A stretch of DNA of 64,000 nucleotides. Source: Lycocorax pyrrhopterus obiensis. Lineage: Eukaryota; Chordata; Aves; Passeriformes; Paradisaeidae. Each line of letters begins with the position of its first letter. The stretch's first letter is position 1. The notes below the pieces were generated by a model. That model ran no database searches, was not told the origin of the DNA, and was given only the letters and a program-made list of their open reading frames with translations. Location of the stretch: positions 38,324,633-38,388,632 of the forward strand of contig JACSVZ010000007.1 of assembly GCA_014706295.1 (NCBI GenBank), in the 5' to 3' direction. Shown here piece after piece: positions 36,207 to 49,200 of the stretch. Both the position numbers and the translations under genes were made by a program.

Positions 36207-36234
36207 TTGTAAACATTGTAAACATTGTAAACAA
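36207..36234. promoter_or_regulatory. Three tandem forkhead-type motifs
   Basis: TGTAAACA occurs three times in a row with a 9-bp period (unit TTGTAAACA). GTAAACA is the classic forkhead-family core. It may be a tiny tandem repeat by origin; a homotypic binding cluster is the functional alternative. Confidence 0.4.
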
Positions 36235-37959
36235 GGAATATTTTATCAAAAAGCCCTCTTCCACATGAGAGTTTTCAAATTCTTGTAAATTCTTTCTTCA
36301 TCCAATTTTTTATTCCTCCCTCTCAATTTAATGGAAGCATCATTTAGATTTATTTTGTGCCCATTATCAGCTCTAATATTATTTTTTGAAAGCAGCAAGT
36401 TAAATCTTTAGGGGGGCATTTTGTAAGTTGACTTACATGGATTCAGCTCAGTAACTGGAAGAGTTTGATCATTCAAAGTCATGCAGTTCTTTATTTCCCA
36501 TGTTTCTATTTGCATCTGAAGCAGTCATGATATAAAGAAAGAAAGATGTTTTTGATAATGGCATAAAGTGTATCTGGAAGGCATATGTCAAGGGAACCTA
36601 CGGAGTAATCTTCATCTACAGTAAATATAGCCGTTCAAGACAGATGAAAACTGGAAACATAGTATGGTATCTCAATTTGATGAAAACTCAATTGGTTCAG
36701 AAGCTTTCAAGGAGCACTCATTCGTAACTTCTGCTCCCCTAATTTATCCACAGAAACCTACAACAGCATCCAGTAATGCCTGGCTGCATAATGCTGCTTC
36801 AGTGCCATTATGACCACAGTAATTTAAACAATTTCTGTAGGTATTTATTTTTATGAATTTCAGGATTTTAGGAAACAAACCACCTCCAGGTGAGTGAAAT
36901 AATAGAGTTTAAAATACATTTATTTTTCTCAAATATAATTTTTTCAGTAAATAACCATTTCCCTAATAATGGTCCCTAAAATCAAATTTCTCAGTAGGCA
37001 TTGTGATTTAATAGTTCATGCATTTTATATCAAGGTAGTCTTCTTCGAAATGTGTTATGAGTTCAGAGACTGCCAAGGATAATTTGTCAGTGTCACCTGC
37101 ACTGGTGCGTTTCCATCATTGGATTAAAGATTTGTTAATGTGTAATTGATAAAGAAAACACCAAGCAGCATTTTGCAATGATGGGTAGTGGTTTAGAATA
37201 GCATTTTATATTTTTCTCCTGACAGGCATAACATTTTATGGGTTTTTTAAACCACTGTGTTCATACACACAGAAATCTCATTGAGTCCTTTGATCAGCCT
37301 TTCCCAGTGACTGTGATGGTGAGTTCACAGCACCTAATCCATGTTATCAGTCAGAGTCAGTGATTTTTAAATCTATCGTCAAATTATACTCTGTTTCACG
37401 ACCTCTCAAAGAGAGACACAACAACCTGTGGAAAACAGGATAAGCCAACAGCAATTGTAATTGCAGGGATAGAATTGGGTAATTTTTTTAATTCTGAGAA
37501 GATACGCAGGTTAAACATATTTGTTACCTGTGTTGTTTTCTTCTGGTTTTGAACATTTTAATTTATAATCAAACAAGAAGAACAGATGTAAGAGTTGTAA
37601 TTTAATCATTTTATTGCTATCTTTGTATATTTTGAAGAATTAGGTATTGTACTCTTGGGAAGCCATATTTTATGCCTAGTTGGAAAAATGAATAATGTAA
37701 TAATATGCAAAATGTGAAGTTTTAGAACTTCGCTACTGAGTAAGGCATATAAACTAATGATCTAGTTAAAGTCCCTTGTGCACCATAATAAATATGGACT
37801 AAATTTGTCATTATAGCTTTAGACAGAGGTTTCAGGCTACAGATTTAATTATATCCTTTTTTAATATTCATACTTCTAAACTGCATAATTCCTTTCTACT
37901 GTAAAACTGCGTGTTATATTAAAACAAACAAAAATGGCAGATTACTAAATGGATATTAA

Positions 37960-38310
37960 TGTGGAGTCAATAAGCATTTAATTTCTGTGGAGAACACTGC
38001 AAAAAAGGAGAGCGTAAGCTTTGTGTTGCTCAGATCTTTTCTGAGATGCCCATCGTTTGTACAGAGAAACTGCCTCCTGTTTTAATGCTGACTTTTGTTG
38101 CAGAGGTTAATTAGTTATTTATGGAACTCATAAAGGACACAGGGGCAATACAGAATACCTTTTGTTTGCCATTTAGAAACAGCGATTATTGAAAAGCCTA
38201 ATTTAGTCTCCATATGATACAGGAGTTAGCTGAGACTAGCTCATCCCACATTCAGTCAACACTGCTTAATGGTGTCCAATTGTTGATGACAATTAATAAT
38301 GGCTGAATAA
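37960..38310. promoter_or_regulatory. Candidate conserved non-coding element with SOX-type inverted pair
   Basis: Contains TTAATTAG (38107-38114) and an inverted ATTGT/ACAAT pair (AATTGT-TGATG-ACAATT, 38278-38294) like head-to-head SOX cores. The intervening sequence is complex and non-repetitive, with retained CpGs (GAGCGTAAG, CATCGTTTG, CAGCGATTA). Called by eye; no conservation test. Confidence 0.35.
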
Positions 38311-41059
38311 AATACCAGCACGGTGGAATGTTTAGTCCATTCTTCCTAACTCTCTAATATATGCTTTACTAACTTGAAGATTTTATTTCCTTTACAGTAT
38401 ACAGTTGACCTGATTCTCAGATTAGGGTCCATCTGCTTTCATATTCCTGTAGGTACATGCTAAGTAAATGAAGACAGAAAAGAAATATATCTAAAATGAC
38501 AAATTTTATCCCATTTATTCTCTTGGGAAGGCCCTTAAATGCAACCAGAGCAATGAAGAAGTACAAGGGTAGCAACAACCAATGTGAAGATAAAAAGGAG
38601 GAAGAGCAGTAACACACAATATAATGAGAAATAGGAAAAGAAATATAACATTTTATGGGGAAAGAGAAGGAAAGTTCAAGCCAAACAGTTAATTAGTCAG
38701 TATAGTTCTTAATAATTTACTATTTGGGTTGGCTCAGTTGGGAAGAATGGGTTGCAAAGCGGCTAAAGAAGAACTGTGTACCTCTTTGGGTAAAGTCACG
38801 GTGGATAAGTTACTCCCTTGTATATATACTGAATAAAGTATTGAAGTTGGCTGATATGTTTGAGCCAGTCAGGTCCAGGGCTCAAAAACAAGTGCTTCAT
38901 CTAGCACACAGAGCTAGTTTTGGGTGTGAAAAAGGTGTTCATGACTTTCAAATCAGCAATGAAGGTCTTTGATTTGTCACTGCCCACTTAAGTGATCCTA
39001 TTTCTTGTTTTTCCTTTGGTTGCAAATGCACTAGCTAAGAGAAAGCTAACACTTTCTGAAGAATAAAACTGCTGTTGCTAAGAGAGGAAAAATTCTATGG
39101 GTGATTGCAGCATATTTTTCATGTGGCTTTCATATATGGATAGTGAATTATCTTGGGTTAGTTTTGCACTAGTTTTTCTATTATCTAGTATTGTAATTAT
39201 TATTTTTTGTCTTGCTTCTCCATACTAAAATGCTTTTATTTTATCAGAGGGCATATTAGAAACATTTTTACATATTTATACATTTTCTTATTATGCAAAT
39301 TGCCAAGAGATATCACAAAGGTGAAGGAGAGTTAAGAATAAAGGTAAGAGGACTATTCTGGCAGACGGTTCAGTAGATGTACAAAGGACATATTTTGTCA
39401 GTCTCAGAACTAAAAATTTTAAAGTCATCAGAACATTTCTGTAGGGATGTTACTAGCTGGTCCTGGGATGGGCTGGAGAAAGGGGAAAAAGGCTGTTTTC
39501 TGGTTAATCCCTCAATGTAGTTATCCACTAAGGCTGGCTGAAATAGCAACATTTTCAGTGTTGTTTTGTGAATATAGCTTTTTCTTACTACTTAATTCTG
39601 ATCATATTCTCTTGATCTTTTTAAAAAATATAAGCATTTTCTTACTATAGGGCTAAATATTATAACCATGCAGCCACACAAAAATGCAATCAGATGTTTA
39701 GAAATAATTTCAGAGGGCCTAAAAAATACTTTAATACACTAGTGATGTGAAAAGCTGCAAGTTTGTGATTAATCAAAACCAAGGTAATAGTCATAATCAT
39801 GTTTACTGTGTCATTGCCTAATTATTGACCAAGAAGCAGGTCAGTTGTGCCAGATGTCAGGTGAATACAAAGCAACAAAAAGGCAGCTTCTGAGAGCTTA
39901 CAGTTTAAACACTATGAAATGAAAACTTAGAACAAAAATTCTGTAATTTTTGGGGAGTGTAAAACTTAGATGTCAAGGATCCCTCCAGCATGAATATTAG
40001 AAAACTGTAGAACTCTAAAAAGATCTGAATTTATCAGTCAAGGATAAAAAGTGGCATAAATTAGGGACAACAGGTGACCAGTCAGATTATAGTCTACAGT
40101 TTAAAACATCTTGGAATTACTAATGAGCTTTTTGAAGAGGCAACATAGCTTGCAATTTAAGAACTCCACCTTTTGTTGGTATTGCTCAGCATATCAAAGC
40201 TTAAATATACATCATTTGGCCATGTCTAGACATTGCAGTCTTTTGGCAGAGGAGATGAATGAAATGCAATACATTATAAAGGTAGGCTTTTAGATTGACA
40301 CTACCATCTGCCCATAACAAAATTGTCCCAGTTACAAAGTATGCACTTACTGTCATGGCAAGTACCATGGAACTAGCTTGACATACAGAAGGAGAATGTT
40401 ATACTATTAGCCCAAAAGTGAGTAAAAAGACATATTAATACCTCAGAGATTCTATTCAAGCATTAGAAAACTGAATTTCATCTATTGTGATCAGAGTCAT
40501 ATTGTATAGTGGCTTATGCATCCCATTAGATATGTGTATATTTTGATGAATTTCAATATTTTTTAGTTCTTTTCTAAGACAGGAACGGACACCAAAATTT
40601 AGTATCATTTTCTTTTTCTCTTTTGTTCTCATTTATTTCTCTTTGGTTTTATAACCTCTAGGGTGTGCCTAATTTTTTTTTTAATTATTTTATTTCTGGT
40701 TTCTTGCATTATTTTATTTTTCTGTTGTTAGTCTCTACAGTGCTGTAAGAGAATATACAAGTACAGGCCAATTTCTATTTCAGTAGGAGAATCTGATTTC
40801 TGACATAGCTCAAAAGAAAGAAGGGAACTATTTAAGTGCATTTCGCCTCTGTGAAAAAAAAATATCATTAATGTGTTCAGGCAATGTTAACACTGGTTCC
40901 AGTCTGAGACCAGCATAATATTTACTATGATATTTTGTCTGTCAGGTTCTCTTGTTGATACTTAAAACTTTCAATCAAAAAATCAAACCTAACAATTTTT
41001 TTAAAGAGTGATTTTGAAAGCCCTGCTGAACCTGCATAGACTGCTGACTGTTTTCCTGA

Positions 41060-41350
41060 CCAAGTTAAATGTCTGACCAGGAAATAACTTTTAAGTGCAC
41101 TGAATCTGGTTAAATACTATACCAGCATTCCTCCTTGCATGTCAGGTCTTTTCCAAGGTGACCTAATTAGAGTTGTTTACAACAGCCATTTGCCTCCACC
41201 TGTGCTATTATTGATGGTATATAAAGAGCTCTTCCTTGCATGGAACAATGTGTCAGCCAGGTAGCCACAAAAAATTGCTGAGCAAAGGGAAAGTGTCTCC
41301 AGAGCACTGACATACGGTAGAGTTACTCCAGCTTAGAGCACTTGGCATAT
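41060..41350. promoter_or_regulatory. Candidate conserved element with E-box and palindrome
   Basis: CTAATTAG, a perfect GTTGT-TT-ACAAC palindrome (41172-41183) and the E-box CACCTG (41197-41202) lie within 45 bp. A TATATAAAG sequence follows at about 41218-41226. The TATA-like string alone does not make a promoter, and no transcript start can be inferred. Confidence 0.28.
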
Positions 41351-41810
41351 TTTCCTAATAGTTTCATTTCCACATGGCTTTATCTGACCATAAATACTAT
41401 ATTCTAGATCTGTAGTGATTTTCTGGTAACTTTTGTTACTACTCTTCACAATGAAACAGAATAAATTACTCACCCATGAGCTCAAAAATACCTTGGTATT
41501 TAGTTAAGAAAGATGGTTGGGATGGCTGTTGCCAAATTGCAATATTCCCAGTCTATAATGTTTCTCCTTGGGCATCCAGAAAATAAACTATTCAATTCAC
41601 AACAAACTTTTTGGGTGGATGCTCTTGTACACATAATAGGGTTAGCATTTTCACATTTTGGCATTTAACTTCAGGTGTATGAGGTAGGATTTTCAAGAAG
41701 ACAAGAAGGTATTTTAACTCAATTAAGAGCAGAAGCCTGTCTTGTGGTCTTTGCATGTTCACTCTCAGTCTGCTGATACAGCTGAGGGAACTAAGATGCC
41801 TCACTTGGGT

Positions 41811-41846
41811 CTGATGTTAAAATACGATGTTAAAATATGATGTTTA
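41811..41846. repeat. Short tandem repeat, 13-bp unit
   Basis: TGATGTTAAAATA, CGATGTTAAAATA and TGATGTTTATATT follow one another: two near-identical units and a diverged third. Confidence 0.65.
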
Positions 41847-43015
41847 TATTATTCAGTATAAATACCACTCTTAGGCATCCTTAGGGTCTTACTGCAAAAT
41901 AAGTGGGTGCAAAATAGTGTGCTGAGAAGTCACACTTGTGCTCACTGTAAACAAATGGTCCGATGCTCACAAGTACTTGTGTACTAAAAATGGTCTGCTA
42001 GTGCCCTGTTTCTCAAGTGGAAATGACAAGCCTGAGACTTTTTGCTGACATACGAGAGACGGAGAATTTTAAATGGAAACTAGAAAGTCACTCATAAGCC
42101 TTGTTCAGATTCATCTCTCTCTTAAGAAGCCACAAGTTTCGAATCATTGGGCATTGAAAGGTAGTGCCCACTTTTCACTTACAGAGCATCATCCTACATT
42201 TCATTTCAACATTTCTTTCTCAACTGATAACTGCATTTGCAGCAGAAGTCAAGGCACATCTTGTGAAATTGTCACACAGGAGATGCCATTTCATCATTTA
42301 GGGGGGGTCGTGTTTCCTAATGTAACACTAAGTGTAACACAACTAAATGAAAATAATGGCAGTTTTGTCTCAAAAAATGTAACATGATATCAGTTATCAT
42401 TCTTCCCAAAGGGGGGAAGAATGCAAGAGAGACTAGTTTAAAATGAGGAAAAATGTTCCCGTCTCAGCCATAGTAGGCTGTCTGCTGCTGAATCCGTGTT
42501 ATCTTCAATTAGGCTCATCTGATGCCCTTGTATAAAGGAGATATATGTCACTTTGCTAGAGACGCTGTGAGGTGCCTAGGTTAACAAAGCCTCCAATGCC
42601 TTTGACTTAAGAAGCAGTCAAATAGCTCAGCATTATTGTGTTTCTCATTTTAAAAGTATTTTTAGGTCTTGCTGTTAAAACGTTGTTCCTGCTAAATTAT
42701 GAGCCAGTGAGACAAAGTTTTACTAAGCTTCTCACAGATACATGAAATAATGTCTTTATATGAGGAAATATCCCACAAACAATTATATATGTGAGCAAAT
42801 TTAGTCTTTCCAGCATACCCAAGGGTTTGACAAACTGAACTCTAAAAGAACCAACCCTAAAAATATTCCCTTTTTAAAGTCAGAATGTGCTTAAATGAGT
42901 TCACTTAGAGAGAAAATAACAACCACGTCAAAAGCTTTAACAAAGAATACATTAATGGCAAATACATGAAATTTTGTCTTCTAAAAAGTTAGTTTTGAAT
43001 ATTAAGTGCACATGA

Positions 43016-43040
43016 TTTAACAAATATTATATTTGTTAAA
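43016..43040. repeat. Inverted repeat, 11-bp perfect arms
   Basis: TTTAACAAATA (43016-43026) pairs with TATTTGTTAAA (43030-43040) across three bases. It is very AT-rich, so chance is plausible, but the match is complete. Confidence 0.7.
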
Positions 43041-43609
43041 CAGGGCTCATTCCTGTTGTGCTCTATGGCATTTGTTCTGTGGTGCTGTTTGAGTCTTTTT
43101 ATACAGAACACCATTACATTTGGTTAAACACTGATTTTTGTGTGCATAGCTGTACTAAATGACAGCTCTCTACAGCGTTTGTCAAGCTCATGTGAATCAT
43201 CCAAGTCAGTGTTCCTGGACCTTGATGAATTGCTCAAGTTATAGGGATTGAAGTGGCTAGTGGCTCGTTTGCAAGAGTCATATGTCACCTGCCACAGCTG
43301 AAAAAAGATCTTTTTCTATCTAAGGAAGAGAATTGTCCTTCTGCTTCACTGAACTGAACTTTGTGTTTAAGCTCACATTTTAACATGACTCGAGACATGG
43401 AATCTGGCAGCTTCTTTATCATTTACCCCACATTTTGCCTTTTCCCCATACCCCAAACTGTCATCTTTCTTCCCTCCACTAGAGCAGACGTTGTTTTCAC
43501 CTTTCTAGTTTGATCAGCTTGCAAGCAGATGTTCTTATGTAATTTTTAATTAATTGATTTCTTCCTTGGAGGGTTTTGGTTCATCTGTTTTAAGAAGATA
43601 CCTTAACGT

Positions 43610-43674
43610 AAAAAAAAAAAAAAAACAAACAAAAAAACCCCAACAAAACCAAAAAAAAAAAACCCACCCAAAAC
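43610..43674. repeat. A-rich/AC-rich low-complexity tract
   Basis: A run of A followed by AAAC, AACCCC and another 12-A run ending CCCACCC. It may be a degenerate poly-A tail, but the sequence to its left shows no recognisable retroposed gene or element. Confidence 0.75.
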
Positions 43675-44621
43675 TACATGTGCTTGCTGTCTTTGAACTT
43701 CAAAATGAAAATATATTAAAATATGTGACTGAAATTAGAGCAACTCTTAAATAGGTTGAAAGCTTTATGCATTATACCTACAAATATCTTAGCTAAAATG
43801 TATTCATTACGTGTGCTGTTTGTATCAATGTCATTCCACCTCGGTGCCACTTCCCCTGTCCATCCTTAGTCTTAGAGTTCCACAGTCTCATTCACTTTCT
43901 GCCTCCGAAAGAGAGGGAGTTTGAGAAGTAGGGAAATATAGAAGAAGATAGAATATCTGAAGATAGTACTTTTCTCTGCCTTCTTTCTTTCTTTTTTTTT
44001 TCTCTTTAGGCCTTTAATGTTCTATTCTTTAGTCAGTATTGAAGGAATGAGACTGCAATGAGAAGTAACATTAAGACCTTGATTCACAGAGCAGAAAGAC
44101 AAGGAATAGTTTCTGGTATTATACTGGCCCCCAAGATATGTTTCCCAAACACAAAAAAAAGCCTTCTTCTGCTGAGGACTGTTGAGGGTGTTACAGTTAG
44201 AAAAGTTAATCCCTTGTGGGTTATAACCGCCTATTGAATCACTTGATTTGTGGACATATTTCTTCTTCAGTCCTTTGACTGTGCCAGTTAAATGGGCTGC
44301 CACCTCAGCTGACTGCCAGCACCATCATCTTGCCAGAACTTCCCCAATTCAACCTACCAGCCAAACCACAGATATGAGCACTCCCAACTGAATTTCATTT
44401 GATATATACTTGGTTACTTGAACAGGGGCAATGGTAAGTTTTTGCCATCTCTCTTTAATGTAACTTAAATATCTTTTAGGAAAATTTCATTTGTTTTTCT
44501 AGCATGATAGGAGAATAATTTTATCTGGAATAGGGTAGGGAGGGAGATAAGCAACTAGAAGAAGCAGCCTTTCAGGTAACATAGCTGGATTTTAAAAGAC
44601 TTGTGTCCATATTCACACACA

Positions 44622-44656
44622 TCTCACCCATTGGATCCAATTCTCACCCATTGGAT
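44622..44656. repeat. 15-bp tandem repeat, 20-bp period
   Basis: TCTCACCCATTGGAT occurs at 44622-44636 and again exactly at 44642-44656. Each copy contains ATTGG (inverted CCAAT). Probably a recent small duplication. Confidence 0.75.
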
Positions 44657-45744
44657 TATATGTGATTATAGTTTCCTAAATATATGAAGATCTGGATGTC
44701 TGTGAGCCAGAGATCTAATTGGGATTCTCTAGCCTTTTAAATGTGAAGGACTTCTTAAGGAAATAATTTTATAACAAGAATGATGGAGATCTGAAACTCT
44801 GCAAAAACAAATATGCATGTGTACCAGTCCGTACACACTCAAGTCACCTAAAAAAGTCATCTAACAAGTCCTTTCCCATCCACTTTTCCAGGTTTTCTTC
44901 CATCAGCAATAAAGTGAGAACCCCAAGCCAGAACAGATCAGTTTATACAAACTACTAATAACAACCAACCCCTTCCTGGAACACTGTCAAGGAGCAGCAA
45001 AGAGTGAGGTCACTCCTTTCCCCTTGAAGGCCTTCACACAAGTTTTCAGCTATGATTAGAAAAGATAAGTAGGAGGACTTTTATGCTGGAGCGTAAAATA
45101 TACCTGTCATAATTGTACATAAAGTATTATGAGAAAGGAGAGCTCCATTCTCTGAAAGACTGAAGTATTTCCAGCACAGAAGCTATGGATCTCTGGACAG
45201 AAGGAAAGCTAGAATGTTTCAATCCCTAAAGAAAACCCATATAAACTTTGTGTTTCTAACTAAAATCCAATTACAGATCCCATCAGTAAACATAAACCCT
45301 GTAGAGCCTATAACTTTACTGCTTTTTTCTCCTTCTGTGTCTTTAAAGTATATAATCCTTTGTTTATTTAAACTGTGTTGAATTCCTCTGTTGCTGCTGA
45401 GGAAATGTATTTATCATTCTTGAAATATGTGTTGCATACCTACCTTTCACGCCAGAAGGGAGTAATAGGTAAAAGGTAACTAATTGTGTAGTAGCTGACC
45501 TGACAGAGACACTTGGTCAGAGAGGACTGATCCTACATAAATTGGCAGAGGGAAGGTGTATAAGCTGTGTTTGTTGCTGGGCTTTTGGAGGATTTGTAGG
45601 AGAAAGGCACTGTGTATGTTGTACAATGAGAATAGTGAGATGTGGTAACTTTCACCATATAATAAACACTTACAGAGTAGGCAGTGAAGAGAGCTGTGCA
45701 CTTTATATGCAAACAAAGAATGTAACAAGGAAAGTTATGTTGCT

Positions 45745-45905
45745 AGGATCACAGGGTAATTCAGACTAGAAAGGACTTCAGGGACATCTCTGGCTGACCC
45801 TCAAAGTAGGGTCAGGTATGAGATCACACCAGTTTATTTGATATTTCATCCAGTCTTGTCTTGAAAACCTCACATACCACGTCTTGAGATGCCCGTAACC
45901 ACATT
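45745..45905 (-). mobile_element. Old CR1 LINE 3' tail, minus strand
   Basis: The plus strand reads GGATCACAGGGTAATTCAGA, then AGAAAGGACTTC, a degenerate TCTGGCTGACCCTCAAAGTA patch, and CCAGTCTTGTCTTGAAAACC. This follows the order of a CR1 3' UTR read backwards: terminal CACAG repeat, the GGAAGGGACCT block, CAAAGCAGGGTCA, then CCAGTCTGGTTTTGAA. Only about 160 bp remain, 5'-truncated and much more diverged than the other two CR1 copies, so it is older. Confidence 0.75.
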
Positions 45906-46190
45906 TAATTAGCAATAATGAAAAATGTATTTATTTTTCTTTGCAAAAAAACTTCTTTGGCTCACATAACACACTTCATTGCTGCTCCTGAGACCCAGCA
46001 TTCTCCCTCAGAGCTTAGACAAAAATTTTTGGGAGGTCAGCCCTCCTATTTCCATGAAAACATAAGCATCTTTTATAAAAACCCTGAGAAGGGAATTCAG
46101 TTTGCAAGATGTTTTGTGCTGTCAGTGCATGTTTTGGACTAAGTAAGTTTCTGATTAGCTCTGAGCTCCACTGGCAACATTCAAATTTTT

Positions 46191-46220
46191 CCAAACCTCC
46201 CCTTGATCTAGGAGGTTTGG
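46191..46220. repeat. Inverted repeat, 10-bp perfect arms
   Basis: CCAAACCTCC (46191-46200) pairs with GGAGGTTTGG (46211-46220) around a 10-nt loop. The arms are 60 percent GC, so the hairpin would be relatively stable, and a chance match is less likely than for the AT-only palindromes. Confidence 0.75.
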
Positions 46221-49200
46221 ATCCAATAGCACAGATTTGGGACAGTCTAAAATTCTGATATTGCGAATATGATTCAGGCTCTGTAGCCTTTAAATCTGTT
46301 GAATATATCTGAATTACTGATTTTATTATCTAATCACTTAGAGAAAACTAATTGAAATACAGCCCTAAATATGGACTTCATTTCTGCTATCGCACTTTGA
46401 CAGTGATTTTTCATTCAAATCCAGCAATCTAATAATTCTGGCAAGCCGGTGCTGGACATATTTAAAATTAGTCCCGTGGTTTTTTATATATTTCACTGTT
46501 GAAAGTATAGTGACAAAAATGGGTAAGAGTTTAAGGCAACAGATAATGTTTTAAAAGCAACAAGAAAAGAGACAAAAAAGTTGGGGTGGGATGCAGGAAA
46601 GCAACTTGGAAGAAATACTTTCATTTTTCTCAGTTACCAGAATCTGCATTCAATTTCCAAGTCCTTCTGCTCCTATTAAATACCAGACAAACAACACAGA
46701 TACTGCTGGAGCAGCATTGGTTATTTTGCAATGCTTTACTTGGCTGTCTGAAAAGCAGACAGGCTGAGGTTATAAGAACTGTTTAAGATTTGAAATATTT
46801 TTGTTCAGAAATCTGACATGATTTGCTAGTTGTGACAACTGGTTTGACAATGACCAGTGATTTAGGTCTACCTGTAATAAGTGAATTAATCTGAGTTAAA
46901 ACATAGTGATCTGTCATGTTTAGAGATACCTCAACAGCTGGCTGACTTGTCCTCTGTCAAGCTAGTTTGTCCTGTGCAAATCTTCTGTCAACTACGGAAA
47001 AGAACTGTTGAGAGAAAATTACATGGCAGTTTCAGAGTTAGTGATGAATTTTTCTCCCAACATACCAGCTGTGCCAGCAACACTATTTTTTGTGGCATTA
47101 ATCAAATATCTTGCCTCGAGCACCTTCTCTTTTCCAAAGGCTAGAAGATGAATCTGTCAAAAAATTTCACAGGGATTTGCCAAGAGCTTTTCCTAAGCAC
47201 AGGTACTACTAGTCCATGCACTCAAAAGTTTGAATAATGCTTTTAGGAATGTTGTTCTGAAATTAAAAGTCCTGTGGTATACTTTTACTATATACATGAA
47301 TTCGAAGCCATCGCTATAGATGAAATAAAGGAGTTTGTCATAAGGCAAAGTGCTCAAGTGCTCCACTTGCTGACGTACATCCTTGTGTTTATTTTTAGTT
47401 ATAGTTCTGCACTTAGCAAACTACAAGAACAATGGAAGGCCACAGAGTGATCCAGCCATTTTTTCTGCAGATGGAGGAAATTGAGACAAGGTTGATAAAT
47501 AAAAATACATATTCTGTTCTTTCATCAATATATTGCATATTTTCAGTAAAAGTATAAAGTGTAGGAAATTCCAGATTACAGGTTTTCATAAATAAAATCA
47601 ATTTTATTTTAAGCAACACAGAATAGAAGTGTATTTTTATCATTCCGCGTTGTATTACTACTGAAATTTTAATTACAAATTAATAGACCATTTATTATAT
47701 GAACATTGGGGCACAAATGCAGCAATTAAGAGAAACTATAGATAACTACTCAAGAGAGACAACAAATATTCTTTTACATTTATGTGCTTGGATACCATTA
47801 TATATGCTTAGTGACACCAAAGGTGTGCTAAATGGTTTCATAGCTTAAAGGCTGGCAGCAAAGTTGAGTTTACTTAGCACTCAAAACCAGCAAAACGCAG
47901 ACATGTAGCACCAACAGTAGGTGGGATATTGAACTCCTTCCTGTAGGCACTTGGAGAGAAAAGGTTAAAGAAAAGAATTCTTCTGATTTTCTATCTGAGC
48001 AGTGCTGAGATGCTAAAGAGGTGCATTCAGCTTAATAACTGAAGTATCCTTCACTGGAGAAAGACCATACACTGTGATTGCATCTAGTTTCTGAGATTGC
48101 TTTCCTTTTCTCACTTCCATTGGTTCTCCTATTCATAGATTGGCATTCACATTACTCCTTTTCTTCCAGATCTTACAGATACTGAAACATGTATTTCACA
48201 TGGGATTGAAGAAGAAGAAGTAGAATCAATTTAGTATAACTCATGCAGGAGACCTCATGTAGACTGATCATCTCTCTGGTTATGTCAAAGGCCTCTAATG
48301 AGTGTAATGGCTAAAGCATGGCCCTAGACTCTGATGCATAGCCCTTGTGGGGGAGGTCATTCATCAGCACACCAACGTCATCCCTTCGTCACACTAAGGT
48401 CTGAAATCAGATGTGAAAGGACCTAGGCTGTGCTGATGTCTTTATCTGATTATCATTCGTTTGCACAAGGAGTTTGAAGAGGCATTGGCCTTGGTTAACA
48501 AGAATTTCCAAACTTTTCTCTGCTCCTGATTTTATTAGTCCCAGATAGAGCCCCTGGAATGACTCTTCAGACTGTTTTTCGTTCATGACACTTTGAAGAT
48601 CACAAAGCCCTTTAAGTACATTATCAATACTATAGTTTCAACAAGTTCTAAAGGGATTTTGATTCTACTTCCTCCCTAAAATGATAACTGGACGTAGGAA
48701 GTATTACACATCTCTGAGGAAGATACTGATATAAAAATGGAATTTCTTCAGAATTTGAATTTGTAAACTTTCTTCTGCAAAAAGTATGGCAATTTTAGAG
48801 GTACACAGAAATAATACTTAAAAGATAAACAACATTAAAAAGCACAGGCTCTAGCTACAATTTTATTTTCAAATTCTCTGTATTTCTTCATGCTCTGTGT
48901 GATAATGATTGCAGTCTCATTACATACTGAGGAAAGCTAAGCCGGTGTTTTAAAAGCTGGCAACAGAGACTACATCCAAAATAAAACTACCCAGGTTTTT
49001 TACTATACCGATTTCTAACAAATTTTGAAATGTTGAGAATACTTGAAATTTTGAAAATCTTCTGTGTCCATAACCACTTGTAAATGATGCCACTATTTTC
49101 TTTAACACATTAAAATTTGTTTCTTTAACAAATTTAAATCAGGCTCAAATCATTAGCATTAGCATTGATAATAGAATTCTGTTTTCTGATACCTGAATAT

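Larger units (their letters stand above)
33221..45744 (+). other. NPAS3: NPAS3 downstream intron, second segment
   Basis: About 12.5 kb between the two minus-strand CR1 copies. No exon or interspersed element is recognisable. It holds the densest run of enhancer-like stretches in the window, several palindromes, and an A-rich tract. Open frames (up to 104 codons at 42073-42387, +) lack recognisable domains. Confidence 0.8.

Noticed and set aside
41218..41226. TATATAAAG as a promoter
   Set aside because: TATA-like strings are frequent in AT-rich intron, and there is no supporting initiator, CpG island or coding exon. It is kept only as part of a candidate element.
42073..42387. 104-codon open frame, plus strand
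   Set aside because: No recognisable motif and no exon signals; treated as chance.
43554..43754. Lys/Gln-rich 66-codon open frame
   Set aside because: It is created by the A-rich low-complexity tract at 43610-43674.
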